Below the pieces are notes generated by a model. That model saw only the letters and a program-made list of their open reading frames with translations. It did no database searches and was not told the DNA's origin. A stretch of 64,000 bases of DNA from Phycisphaerae bacterium. Lineage in GTDB: Bacteria > Planctomycetota > Phycisphaerae > SM23-33. Shown here in pieces: positions 8,418-15,459 of this stretch (position 1 is its first letter; each line of letters begins with the position of its first letter). A program made the translations under genes and the position numbers. The DNA lies in assembly GCA_016782885.1 (NCBI GenBank), contig JADHXQ010000011.1, positions 1 through 64,000 of the forward strand. Reading direction: 5' to 3'.

Positions 8418-9023
8418 ATGAACGGTATTACAAAAGTTGCGATGTTGTCGGTAGTGTGTCTGGTCTGTTCCGGTGCAATGGGTGCGAGCTACTCTCTCGT
8501 CCCGCCTGACAGGGATCTCGGCGACCTGGACCACTACAGGTACTATACTTGGGGACTCGACACCCCCTGGAGCGTCATCCCGGACGTGGACAACAACTAC
8601 GAGCAGGCCATCGGCGCCTCGCTGTCGTTCAAATCGATCCGGAACTGGAATAACCAACCCAACGTGCTGTACATCCACCTGCTGGATAACGCGCCCCTGG
8701 GCATCAGGACGGGATATGACGGACAGGGCGGTGGAGACAACTTCGCCGGCCAGGGGATCGTGCTGACCGTCTATCAGAATCTGCCTTCTACGGCCCAGAA
8801 TCTGAGTTACTCGTTCTCCGGCGATGAGATTGAGGCCTTGAACGACTATGCCGCGGACGGACGCTTCGCTCTCGGATTCGACCCCGACTGCCATTTTTAC
8901 AATTGCGGAGTGAAACTGGACATCGACACCGCCGCGCAGGTGGTGCCCGAACCGGCGACAATGACGCTGCTGCTTGTCGGCGGCGGATTGGTGGCTCTTC
9001 GCAAACGGCGGAAGCAGAAGTAG
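8418..9023 (+). CDS. PEP-CTERM sorting-domain protein
   Basis: Exported protein of 201 residues intended for exosortase-dependent surface anchoring. It has an N-terminal signal peptide (residues 1-23, ending GAMGA) and a C-terminal sorting signal VPEPATMTLLLVGGGLVALR followed by a basic KRRK cluster. The central domain of about 150 residues (DRDLGDLDHYRYYTWG, FNLPNV-like strands) resembles the beta-sandwich cargo of other PEP-CTERM proteins and gives no enzymatic clue. Two adjacent ATGs exist; 8418 has seven-base spacing from AGGAGG, 8415 only four. No exosortase gene lies in the window, so the sorting enzyme must be encoded elsewhere. Confidence 0.85.
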   Translation: MNGITKVAMLSVVCLVCSGAMGASYSLVPPDRDLGDLDHYRYYTWGLDTPWSVIPDVDNNYEQAIGASLSFKSIRNWNNQPNVLYIHLLDNAPLGIRTGYDGQGGGDNFAGQGIVLTVYQNLPSTAQNLSYSFSGDEIEALNDYAADGRFALGFDPDCHFYNCGVKLDIDTAAQVVPEPATMTLLLVGGGLVALRKRRKQK

Positions 9024-9045
9024 CGTTCTATACAATTATCGCCTT

Positions 9046-9082
9046 AACGCGGGCAGGCCACTTTGGTCCGCCCGCGTTTTTG
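9046..9082 (+). terminator. Rho-independent terminator of the PEP-CTERM gene
   Basis: Stem AACGCGGGC (9046-9054) pairs with GCCCGCGTT (9070-9078), directly followed by a T-run. It lies 22 bases after the stop codon. Confidence 0.88.
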
Positions 9083-9765
9083 CGCGCTTCGGGCCTCGGG
9101 GTTTGGCGCGAGCATGTCTGAACCCCACATCACCCCGCGAGGCATCTTCGCTCAGGGCGAGCGTATCTGAATCTGAGGCATCTGCAAACTTCTTCGATAT
9201 CTCCGAAGTGATGATGTGGTTGCTCTCGTCAGGCAAAAGGCTCCAGGCGGTGGACTACTTCCTCTGGGCAGTGCAGCGGTTTTTGGACGAGGAGAAGATC
9301 GTTTTATCGAGTTGATCTGGCCCAAGGTGTATTGCATAACGGCTTGCTGTATCACACGTTAACACCCTGTGACATATCACGCGGCGTCAAACGCAGTTTT
9401 GACAAACCGCCAGGGTGGATCGCATCACTGTAACCATTTAATAAGCAGATGGTTATGGCAGTTTGCGGGGTGAGTATTTACGATTTGCGCCCTGGGCGGC
9501 AGGGTCACAGGCCCGACAGGTGTGAACCGCGCTTCGCGAGAAAGGTGAACAGTGGTAAGTGGTGAGTAGACAGGCAACGGCGACGGATCAACCAGCGCTA
9601 ACCGCCGCCGCCATCAAACCTTCGCCCAACGCCACCGGGTGCATTTATCTCGGAGATCACAAGTAGTACCACTTTTCCGCACGCTGGGTCAGGCTGTGAC
9701 ACCTGTGTACCAATTGTGACAACCAACACGATCTACATCGCCCGGCACGGGAACGATTGATTGCT
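9083..9765. other. Gene-poor spacer with the second copy of the 25-bp repeat
   Basis: About 680 bases without a convincing gene. Short open frames exist in several phases but lack ribosome sites and family features. Base composition is more AT-rich than the flanking genes around 9310-9480. The segment ends with the 25-bp repeat at 9723-9747, 18 bases before the stop of the minus-strand pilin gene. It may be decayed sequence. Confidence 0.5.
9723..9747 (+). repeat. 25-bp direct repeat, copy 2
   Basis: Identical to 8097-8121, which is coding sequence of the methyltransferase-like gene. Flanking bases also show partial likeness (a GAC-A step before it and a purine-rich stretch ending at a stop-like TGA after it), as if it were a residual second end of the same gene. 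Confidence 0.9.
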
Positions 9766-11037
9766 TCAGTTGAGCAACCGATTGATCGCGTTGGGCAGTT
9801 GAAGGACTTTGACGGTGGTTGTCGATGCGCCGGGCGGTATGAAGCCCATCGCCTCCACATCATTCAAACCGTACGGGGCAAGGCTGCCATAGGACGAATT
9901 GTTGCCGTTCTGCAGCGTAACATGGTAAAGCTTCTTGGTGTTCTCGTGTGCGGCGATCAGGCGATTGTTGACCGCATCCCACGCCAGCGCCTGAAACTTG
10001 CTGTTTGGAACGGCGTCGTTGTCGACTATCTGGGTAATCGCCCCGGTCGTCTTATCGATCTTGAGGATGCTGTCCTCGCTCTCATCGGTAACGTACAGCA
10101 CCCCGTTACCGTCGAACGTCATGCCCTCGCCTTCCCCTACTTTCTCGCTCAACCCTTCCATCGCTCCGACGTCGCTGGTGACCTGGGCGGTGAGCTTGTT
10201 GATAAGCAGCAGGTGATCGGCCGTTCCCGACCCGCCTTTTTGCCCGAGCGCATAGAGCTTGCCATCGGTAGGGTCAATCGCCAGGCCGGTGATGTCTCCG
10301 GATGACCAGTTAATCGAGCCGACAATCTCAACAACGTTGGTCTGGGTGGTCGAGGCCGTGTTGACGTTGAATCGCATCAGGACCGGATCGGAATACGAGC
10401 CGATATTCCGCCCCGAAACCATATACGCCACACCATCGCCGTCGATCGTGAAGCCTTCGATATCACCCCTGGTGCGTTCGTACTCGCCATCGTCGTTCCA
10501 GTACAGCAGTCCGTATTTTGTCACATCCATGCTGCTCTGCGTATAGTCGGCGATTGAGAACAACATGCCGTCATCTTCGTTGACGCCCCAGAGAACCGTG
10601 TTCACCCCGACGCTGCCCTGTGATTGTCCCGGTGTCGAAAGCTTGACGGTCAGCGAATAGACCGCGTCCCCGACTGTCCCGGTGGCGATAAGGGTGGCCG
10701 GATCGCTGTTGTTGTCAGCCAGGTCGCCATCGCCCGGATCGATCACCCTCCAATTGAAGCTTCCCGACCCCAGCGACCTGGTGGTCGTTACGCCGTTGAG
10801 GTTTGCCCGCCAACTGTCGGTATTGTTGATTTGGGTCATCGCGTGTTCGCTCGCCGAAAACGCGAGCATCCTGGCTTCGGCCCACTGGTTGGCTTGAGTG
10901 GTGCTTCGCGTCTGGACGCGGGAGACCGCGACGCTTCCCAAGCCGATGGCGGTAACGGCCATCGCGACCCCGAGCACCGAAACATACGTCGAACCGCGCC
11001 TCCGAGCGCTATAGGATTGTCTGTTATTGTCACTCAT
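9766..11037 (-). CDS. PilX/GspK-like minor pilin with C-terminal beta-propeller-like domain
   Basis: 423-residue protein. A prepilin-like N-terminus has the cleavage context RRRG|STYVSV (Gly14/Ser15) followed by a hydrophobic helix. Glu at +5 is absent, as in GspK and PilX tip pilins. Residues from about 135 onward form repeated strands with motifs such as ITGLAIDPTDGKLYALG, GMTFDGNGVLYVTDESEDSIL and FQALAWDAVNNRLIAAHE, typical of NHL or DUF4394/SBBP-type propellers. The start at 11037 has GAGGA seven bases upstream; an in-frame ATG at 11058 overlaps the previous gene. It is the last gene of the pilin cluster. A tip adhesin or sensor role is inference. Confidence 0.82.
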   Translation of the reverse strand: MSDNNRQSYSARRRGSTYVSVLGVAMAVTAIGLGSVAVSRVQTRSTTQANQWAEARMLAFSASEHAMTQINNTDSWRANLNGVTTTRSLGSGSFNWRVIDPGDGDLADNNSDPATLIATGTVGDAVYSLTVKLSTPGQSQGSVGVNTVLWGVNEDDGMLFSIADYTQSSMDVTKYGLLYWNDDGEYERTRGDIEGFTIDGDGVAYMVSGRNIGSYSDPVLMRFNVNTASTTQTNVVEIVGSINWSSGDITGLAIDPTDGKLYALGQKGGSGTADHLLLINKLTAQVTSDVGAMEGLSEKVGEGEGMTFDGNGVLYVTDESEDSILKIDKTTGAITQIVDNDAVPNSKFQALAWDAVNNRLIAAHENTKKLYHVTLQNGNNSSYGSLAPYGLNDVEAMGFIPPGASTTTVKVLQLPNAINRLLN

Positions 11038-11050
11038 TTTCGATTCCTCG

Positions 11051-11695
11051 TCATTCACTCGAAACCGGGACCTTGTTGAGGACGTTCGTACCGGAAGTCA
11101 CCCGATCGCTCGACTCCGTGCCGATCTGGAGTTCCACTCCCGCCCAGGTGACGAACGTGGTCTCCACCGACGGCGCCTGGTCGGCCGTACCGACATCACT
11201 GCGAATCGCAGCCACCGAACTTTGCTGATCGAACGGATCGGTTACCGTAACCGTAATCAGTTTGATGCCCTGGTCGGTCGCGCTGACCGAACTCAGATCG
11301 GTCGGCAGGACGTACTGCACGGTAACGCTCCGTGTCCATCCGTCCATACCGGCCAGGGGCGTGCCGTCCTTGTCCTGCGGTGTGGCCGACCAGTTGTGGT
11401 AATCGTCCACGTCGTCGAAACTGCTGCGATTCGAGCCGGTTTCGGAAGCTTCCCGCCCGAAGACGGGGGTTTCAGTCAGATCGGCATAGCTGGCCTGGAG
11501 TATCTCAGCCATCAGTTGCGACGCCAGCGCCGGCGCTCGCGACTGAGTCTGCCTTATCTTTCTGCCTCGGACCGACGAACCGAGCGTGTTGATCACCATC
11601 ACGAGCATCCCGCCTACGATCAGGATCGACATTACACTCTCGACGATGGTGAATCCCAGCCTGCGACAGGCCTTATTGTTCTGGTTTCTGGTCAT
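11051..11695 (-). CDS. PilV-like minor pilin
   Basis: 214-residue type IV pilin-like protein. The leader MTRNQNNKACRRLG ends at Gly14, followed by FTIVESVMSILIVGGMLVMV with the conserved Glu19 at mature position +5. The globular part is beta-rich (SVTVQYVLPTD, IKLITVTVTDP), consistent with PilV/GspI-like pilins. ATG 11695 overlaps the stop of the upstream pilW-like gene (ATGA) and is preferred over a longer frame that would begin inside that gene. It is probably co-assembled with its neighbours into the pilus tip complex. Confidence 0.85.
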   Translation of the reverse strand: MTRNQNNKACRRLGFTIVESVMSILIVGGMLVMVINTLGSSVRGRKIRQTQSRAPALASQLMAEILQASYADLTETPVFGREASETGSNRSSFDDVDDYHNWSATPQDKDGTPLAGMDGWTRSVTVQYVLPTDLSSVSATDQGIKLITVTVTDPFDQQSSVAAIRSDVGTADQAPSVETTFVTWAGVELQIGTESSDRVTSGTNVLNKVPVSSE

Positions 11696-13329
11696 TCGGG
11701 GTCCCCTAACGTAGTGTAGGTTCCGTAGACGGTGAACCGCATGTCTTTCGAGCTTTCCGGGCTGCTCCACGAACTGCCGCTGTTCCAGGTGGTCATCCAG
11801 TGGGAATTGGACGTCATGGGATTCCCGTCCTTCTCGTATTCGATCTTGGCAATCGTCGAACTCCCTGAGGAATATGCGACCACCAGGCAGAATCCATCGT
11901 CCGGGCTCAGCTCGCCCAGGGGCGTGAAGTTGACCCGGACCCACTCAAAACTGCTGCTCAGGTCGGATTCATTGACAGTGCCCTGAACACGAATGGAGGA
12001 TGTGGGCTTCTGGTTTGAATCGGCGTTGCGAATCTGCACCGAGATCACGCCGTTGGTGCTGCGGTCTTTCTTGAGCCTGATCCGTACGCCGTTGATTTTC
12101 CAGCTTTCGGTGTTCGACGGGAGGGTCGGCTTGAAGTACTGTGCGGACCACTCGTCATCCTTGATCTTGTCGTCCTTGAAATACCCGCCCGGGGCGTTAT
12201 CGTGCTCGATGAGTGCCATCTCGGCGCTCTCCTGGGCCTCGGCGTCGCCGCCGGAACTTGCCGGTGCCAACAGCAGTTCAGGCCCGTTGCCCCCAGAGTG
12301 CTCTTTGGAGGCAAACTCCATCCACGCCCAGGAATTGTGCTTGATGTTCAGCGTGATCGATCCGGAAGAGCGGTAGGCTTCGACGGCCGATGCAGTCAGA
12401 GGAATCTCGATCCATTGGTTGGCCTGATAAGACGAGGAAGGGTCTATCGACCCGATCTCCGAACCGCGGATCCGGGTAAAATAACTCTGGCCGGCACCGC
12501 TGGCATTTTCCCATTTCTTGGGGTTGCGGGACTGGTAGCTGCGATACCTATAGCAGGCGGCCCCGGCTTCGTACTGACCGTTCTTTGTTCCCTCATACCA
12601 ACTGGCGTTGTTTGCGGTATGCACCATGGGGTAGACGCTGAGTTTCGCGCTGCCATAGGCTCTGGTCGTAAACAGCCTGAGCTTCGCCGAGGCGATAGTG
12701 TAGTCCACACCCGAAAGATCGAAGCCCACCAGCCCCGTGTAGTAATCGTATCCGCGGACAATCATGGTCGTCCGCCCGCCGTAGCTCCTCGTGCTGGAGG
12801 AACCTGAGCTGACGAGCATCGTATCGCCAAGGGCCGCAACGGTGACTTCCTCAGCCTCGGCATCTCCCGTATCGGCGGCAGCCGGTTGGACGACCTTCGT
12901 AATATAGCCCAGATTGAAGTGGTGAACGTCTTCGGCGATAGTCACCACCGGCCCGCCGTTGTATTGTCGGGTAAGCGTCCCGCCGGCGCCTCCGGACCAG
13001 GCATACCTGACCGATTCTGACAATCCGTCGCCGTCGCGGTCGGGGACCTTGAACGCGGCGGTCGTGCTGGTGCGTTCGGTGAAGCTTTCTGCCAGACTGA
13101 GATCTGTCGTGATCTGCGAAATGGTATCGCGTGCCTGGTAGGTGTTTTCGGTCGCTTCGATGTTATTGTACGACGCCATGGAGGCAATCGACATCACCGA
13201 GACCATCCCGCCCATCAGCGTGGTGGTCACGCCGATCGAGACGACGGCCTCCATCAGCGAAAAACCCCTTGCCCGGCGTCCGCGTCTCGGGTGGGGGATG
13301 AGTTTTCGTTTTCTGCCCGGATAAATCAT
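11692..13329 (-). CDS. PilW-like minor pilin carrying a DNRLRE domain
   Basis: 545-residue protein, far longer than a normal PilW. The prepilin leader ends at Gly22, followed by FSLMEAVVSIGVTTTLMGGM with Glu27 at +5. Residues about 40-150 are the usual PilW beta domain (ITTDLSLAESF, ADVHHFNLGY-like). Residues about 168-360 match a DNRLRE domain: SYGGRTTMIVRG, then LVGFDLSGVDYTIASAKLRL, WYEGTKNG, QWIEIPLTASAVEAY, and a closing EFASKEHSGGNGPELLLAP. The last about 175 residues form a second beta-sandwich (choice-of-anchor-like). DNRLRE domains occur in secreted carbohydrate-active and adhesin proteins, so a presentation role at the fibre tip is plausible. Confidence 0.83.
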   Translation of the reverse strand: MIYPGRKRKLIPHPRRGRRARGFSLMEAVVSIGVTTTLMGGMVSVMSIASMASYNNIEATENTYQARDTISQITTDLSLAESFTERTSTTAAFKVPDRDGDGLSESVRYAWSGGAGGTLTRQYNGGPVVTIAEDVHHFNLGYITKVVQPAAADTGDAEAEEVTVAALGDTMLVSSGSSSTRSYGGRTTMIVRGYDYYTGLVGFDLSGVDYTIASAKLRLFTTRAYGSAKLSVYPMVHTANNASWYEGTKNGQYEAGAACYRYRSYQSRNPKKWENASGAGQSYFTRIRGSEIGSIDPSSSYQANQWIEIPLTASAVEAYRSSGSITLNIKHNSWAWMEFASKEHSGGNGPELLLAPASSGGDAEAQESAEMALIEHDNAPGGYFKDDKIKDDEWSAQYFKPTLPSNTESWKINGVRIRLKKDRSTNGVISVQIRNADSNQKPTSSIRVQGTVNESDLSSSFEWVRVNFTPLGELSPDDGFCLVVAYSSGSSTIAKIEYEKDGNPMTSNSHWMTTWNSGSSWSSPESSKDMRFTVYGTYTTLGDPE

Positions 13330-13820
13330 TCCTGAACCTCCGCTTTTCCACTGTCGGCGTCGAGCACTATGGTCTTGCTGTAATCGCCTACCGCCACGAC
13401 CACTGTCCCGCCGCTGTCGGGAACACCGTATCCGTCGAAGGTCACGTCGCCATTACCGTCGAAATTGGCAGAGACGATTCTGGCTTTGTATGGCGCCGAC
13501 GACAGGGACACCGAATAATCCGACGCGGAAGTTTTCATGTCCGCCACGCCGGGGAGTTGGTATGCGTTATTTGCGACGTTGAAATTGACCGCCTGGGAGG
13601 TCGACGATATTCTGGCGCGCTTTCTGGCAAAGGTCAGATCTGCGGCTACTTTCCTGGCGGCCGATGCGGTTCGATAGCGGGCAACGGCCTGCCCGTAGCG
13701 TGGAGTGGCAATCGCCGCCAGTATCGCCATGATCACCATCACGACGACCAGTTCGAGCAGCGAGAAACCGCCTCCGCTCCGTCTCGTTCTCCGTCGATCA
13801 CTGTCCGGGCTCTTGCCCAT
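13326..13820 (-). CDS. GspH/FimT-like pseudopilin
   Basis: 164-residue pseudopilin. The leader ends at Gly18, followed by FSLLELVVVMVIMAILAAIA with Glu23 at +5. Then comes a helix with AARKVAADLTFARKRARIS, a hallmark of GspH/FimT, and beta strands ending FDGYGVPDSGGTVVVAVGD. ATG 13820 sits seven bases after GGAGGAG; a GTG at 13844 is less likely. The stop overlaps the start of the PilW-like gene by four bases, so translation is coupled. Confidence 0.87.
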   Translation of the reverse strand: MGKSPDSDRRRTRRSGGGFSLLELVVVMVIMAILAAIATPRYGQAVARYRTASAARKVAADLTFARKRARISSTSQAVNFNVANNAYQLPGVADMKTSASDYSVSLSSAPYKARIVSANFDGNGDVTFDGYGVPDSGGTVVVAVGDYSKTIVLDADSGKAEVQE

Positions 13821-13864
13821 TGCCGGCTCCTCCGTACAACTCACCCGCCCCTAAACGCCACAGG

Positions 13865-13903
13865 CCGCTTGGCGCCATTCCCAGGGGAATGCATGCCAAG
13901 CGG
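13865..13903 (-). promoter_or_regulatory. Hairpin 2 between major and minor pilin genes
   Basis: Nine-base outer stem CCGCTTGGC/GCCAAGCGG with an inner complementary pair CATTCCC/GGGAATG. It has no T-run. With the hairpin at 13936-13967 it occupies most of the gap after the major pilin gene. Confidence 0.55.
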
Positions 13904-13935
13904 TCCTGTAAACTCTCCTCCCGGGAAAGCACACG

Positions 13936-13967
13936 GCCTTGCGGTCATCCCTCCCCGACCGCAAGGC
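13936..13967 (-). promoter_or_regulatory. Hairpin 1 immediately after the major pilin gene
   Basis: Eleven-base perfect stem GCCTTGCGGTC/GACCGCAAGGC with a ten-base loop, starting 17 bases after the pilin stop codon. There is no T-run on the transcribed strand, so partial termination or 3'-end protection is more likely than full termination. Confidence 0.65.
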
Positions 13968-13983
13968 ACAGGCTCGTAATATC

Positions 13984-14463
13984 CTAGTACGTATTGTACG
14001 CCACGTCGGAAGAATCCTTCTCCGCATCAGTAGTGTTGGACTTGATCGTGCCCGAAGCGGCAGTGTAGATCCAACCAACGGTGTCGCCGGTGGCGGCGGC
14101 GATACCGACCTGGCCCTTCTTGGCGCCTACCGGAAGCTTAGGGACCTTGCGAAGGTACGGACCGTAAAGGTACGTCGAAGACTTCGTGGCGTTGGTAGCC
14201 CCTGCGCTGCTGCTGTACAGCGTCAGTTGATTGGCTATGGTGCCCACGGCGGGGTACGTCCCGTTGTGCTCGCCGGCGTACATGTCGATGGCATTACGCA
14301 AAACGGACAAATTACCGCTCAACGCCGCATCGGCCGCTCCGGCTGAACCGCGGGACATCCGGGGGATCGCAACAGCAGCCACAATACCCATGATCACGAT
14401 GACAATCACGAGTTCCAGCAGGCTGAAGCCGCTTGCCTTTCGTCTTTTTCTCCAACTATTCAT
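13984..14463 (-). CDS. Major type IV pilin / GspG-like pseudopilin
   Basis: 159-residue pilin. The short basic leader MNSWRKRRKASG is followed by FSLLELVIVIVIMGIVAAVA with Glu17 at +5, and then an alpha-helix and small beta-sheet (DAALSGNLSVLRNAIDMYAG; VPKLPVGAKKGQ; VGWIYTAASGTIKSN). The region GPYLRKVPKLPVG and the late WIYTAASG step resemble GspG-type pilins. ATG 14463 has GGAG nine bases upstream; an ATG ten codons earlier lies in the leader and is disfavoured. It is flanked by a terminator upstream and two hairpins downstream, consistent with separate and higher expression than the minor pilins. Confidence 0.9.
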   Translation of the reverse strand: MNSWRKRRKASGFSLLELVIVIVIMGIVAAVAIPRMSRGSAGAADAALSGNLSVLRNAIDMYAGEHNGTYPAVGTIANQLTLYSSSAGATNATKSSTYLYGPYLRKVPKLPVGAKKGQVGIAAATGDTVGWIYTAASGTIKSNTTDAEKDSSDVAYNTY

Positions 14464-14599
14464 TTGTTTAATCTCCGTTTCCTTAGAGTGCATCTCTGGT
14501 CAGCCAGCGACCGCCGTTGGCTTCTATCAACTGGAATCGACCAAGCGCAGGGTCGACTTAAGTTACGAATGATGTTTTTTCGACTCGGAGTCGGGCCTC

Positions 14600-14620
14600 A
14601 AAACCCTGCCTGAGCAGGGG
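14600..14620 (-). terminator. Rho-independent terminator after the PilP/GspC-like gene
   Basis: On the minus strand CCCTGC-TCAG-GCAGGG is followed by TTTT, about 30 bases after the stop at 14649. It separates that gene from the major pilin gene. Confidence 0.75.
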
Positions 14621-14648
14621 CCCGGGTGAAATTGCCGGTTCGGCTATA

Positions 14649-15227
14649 TTATCGATTGACATTTTCGGGGGCTGCGGCATTGAGTTTCAATACCACTTCG
14701 GCGCCCTCGCAGGTCAAAACGGCCGTGTCAGCCGTTACAGATTTCAGTTCAAAACCATCTACCTTCTGCCCGATAGACACGCAGTCACCGTTGATTATCG
14801 CGATACTGCGGTCCGAGGCTGTAATGGCGCCCTTAAGCTGATGCGTGCGGGCAAACTCCTGTGCCTTAACCTCGGCGGAGTCAACTACGGGTTCCTCATC
14901 GACCACCACCTTGCCGCCTCGCGGGCCAACCCACTCAGGCGACGGGAGGAATGCGTCCTTAACTGCTGACGGTTCCAGACGACGTGAACGTGCAAGTGAA
15001 TCGAGGCGTTTTGCCAGGACGGTGCGAACTTCCGCAACCTGAGTCTCCCGGTCGTCAGCCGGAGAGAATACCTCCGCTGCGATCTCATCGCCCGCCTCGC
15101 CAATGGCGGCTTGGGCTTTGTCCGGACCGGCTGGGGAACCACCGGGCATTACGCGGTCGGCAAGGAATACCGCCACCGCGAGGCCCAGAACCGCGAACAT
15201 CACTTTATGTTTCTTCTGTATCTCCAT
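14649..15227 (-). CDS. PilP/GspC-like inner-membrane pilus assembly protein
   Basis: 192-residue protein with a single N-terminal transmembrane segment (VMFAVLGLAVAVFLADRVM) and a periplasmic domain. The C-terminal part (ITASDRSIAIINGDCVSIGQKVDGFELKSVTADTAVLTCEGAEVVLKL) has the SxxAIINGxxVxxGxxVxGxxVxxIxxxxVxL pattern of the GspC/PilP HR domain, which contacts the secretin. Start 15227 has GGAG six bases upstream; ATG 15239 is an alternative. It belongs functionally with PilM-N-O but is separated from them by a plus-strand gene. No secretin gene lies in the window. Confidence 0.78.
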   Translation of the reverse strand: MEIQKKHKVMFAVLGLAVAVFLADRVMPGGSPAGPDKAQAAIGEAGDEIAAEVFSPADDRETQVAEVRTVLAKRLDSLARSRRLEPSAVKDAFLPSPEWVGPRGGKVVVDEEPVVDSAEVKAQEFARTHQLKGAITASDRSIAIINGDCVSIGQKVDGFELKSVTADTAVLTCEGAEVVLKLNAAAPENVNR

Positions 15228-15459
15228 CGGTATCTCCATCGCATGAAGTAGACGATACACATCGGGAGAAAGCAAATGTAGTCGGTATTTTTTTATCCAA
15301 CGATACGTCTTTGTATATTAAGTAGCTACAGACAAGCAAACAATTGGCGGCGTTCCAATTGCCATGCCGTTTGACATCGCCGGGAAACACGATACAATCA
15401 CCGGGAAAACCCGCAGACGACCGCCCGGGGCGAATGAGTAACGTGCAGGAGATCGTGCA

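Noticed and set aside
8974-9315. Plus-strand frame overlapping the end of the PEP-CTERM gene and running past its terminator
   Set aside because: It crosses the rho-independent terminator at 9046-9082 and has no ribosome site or homology.
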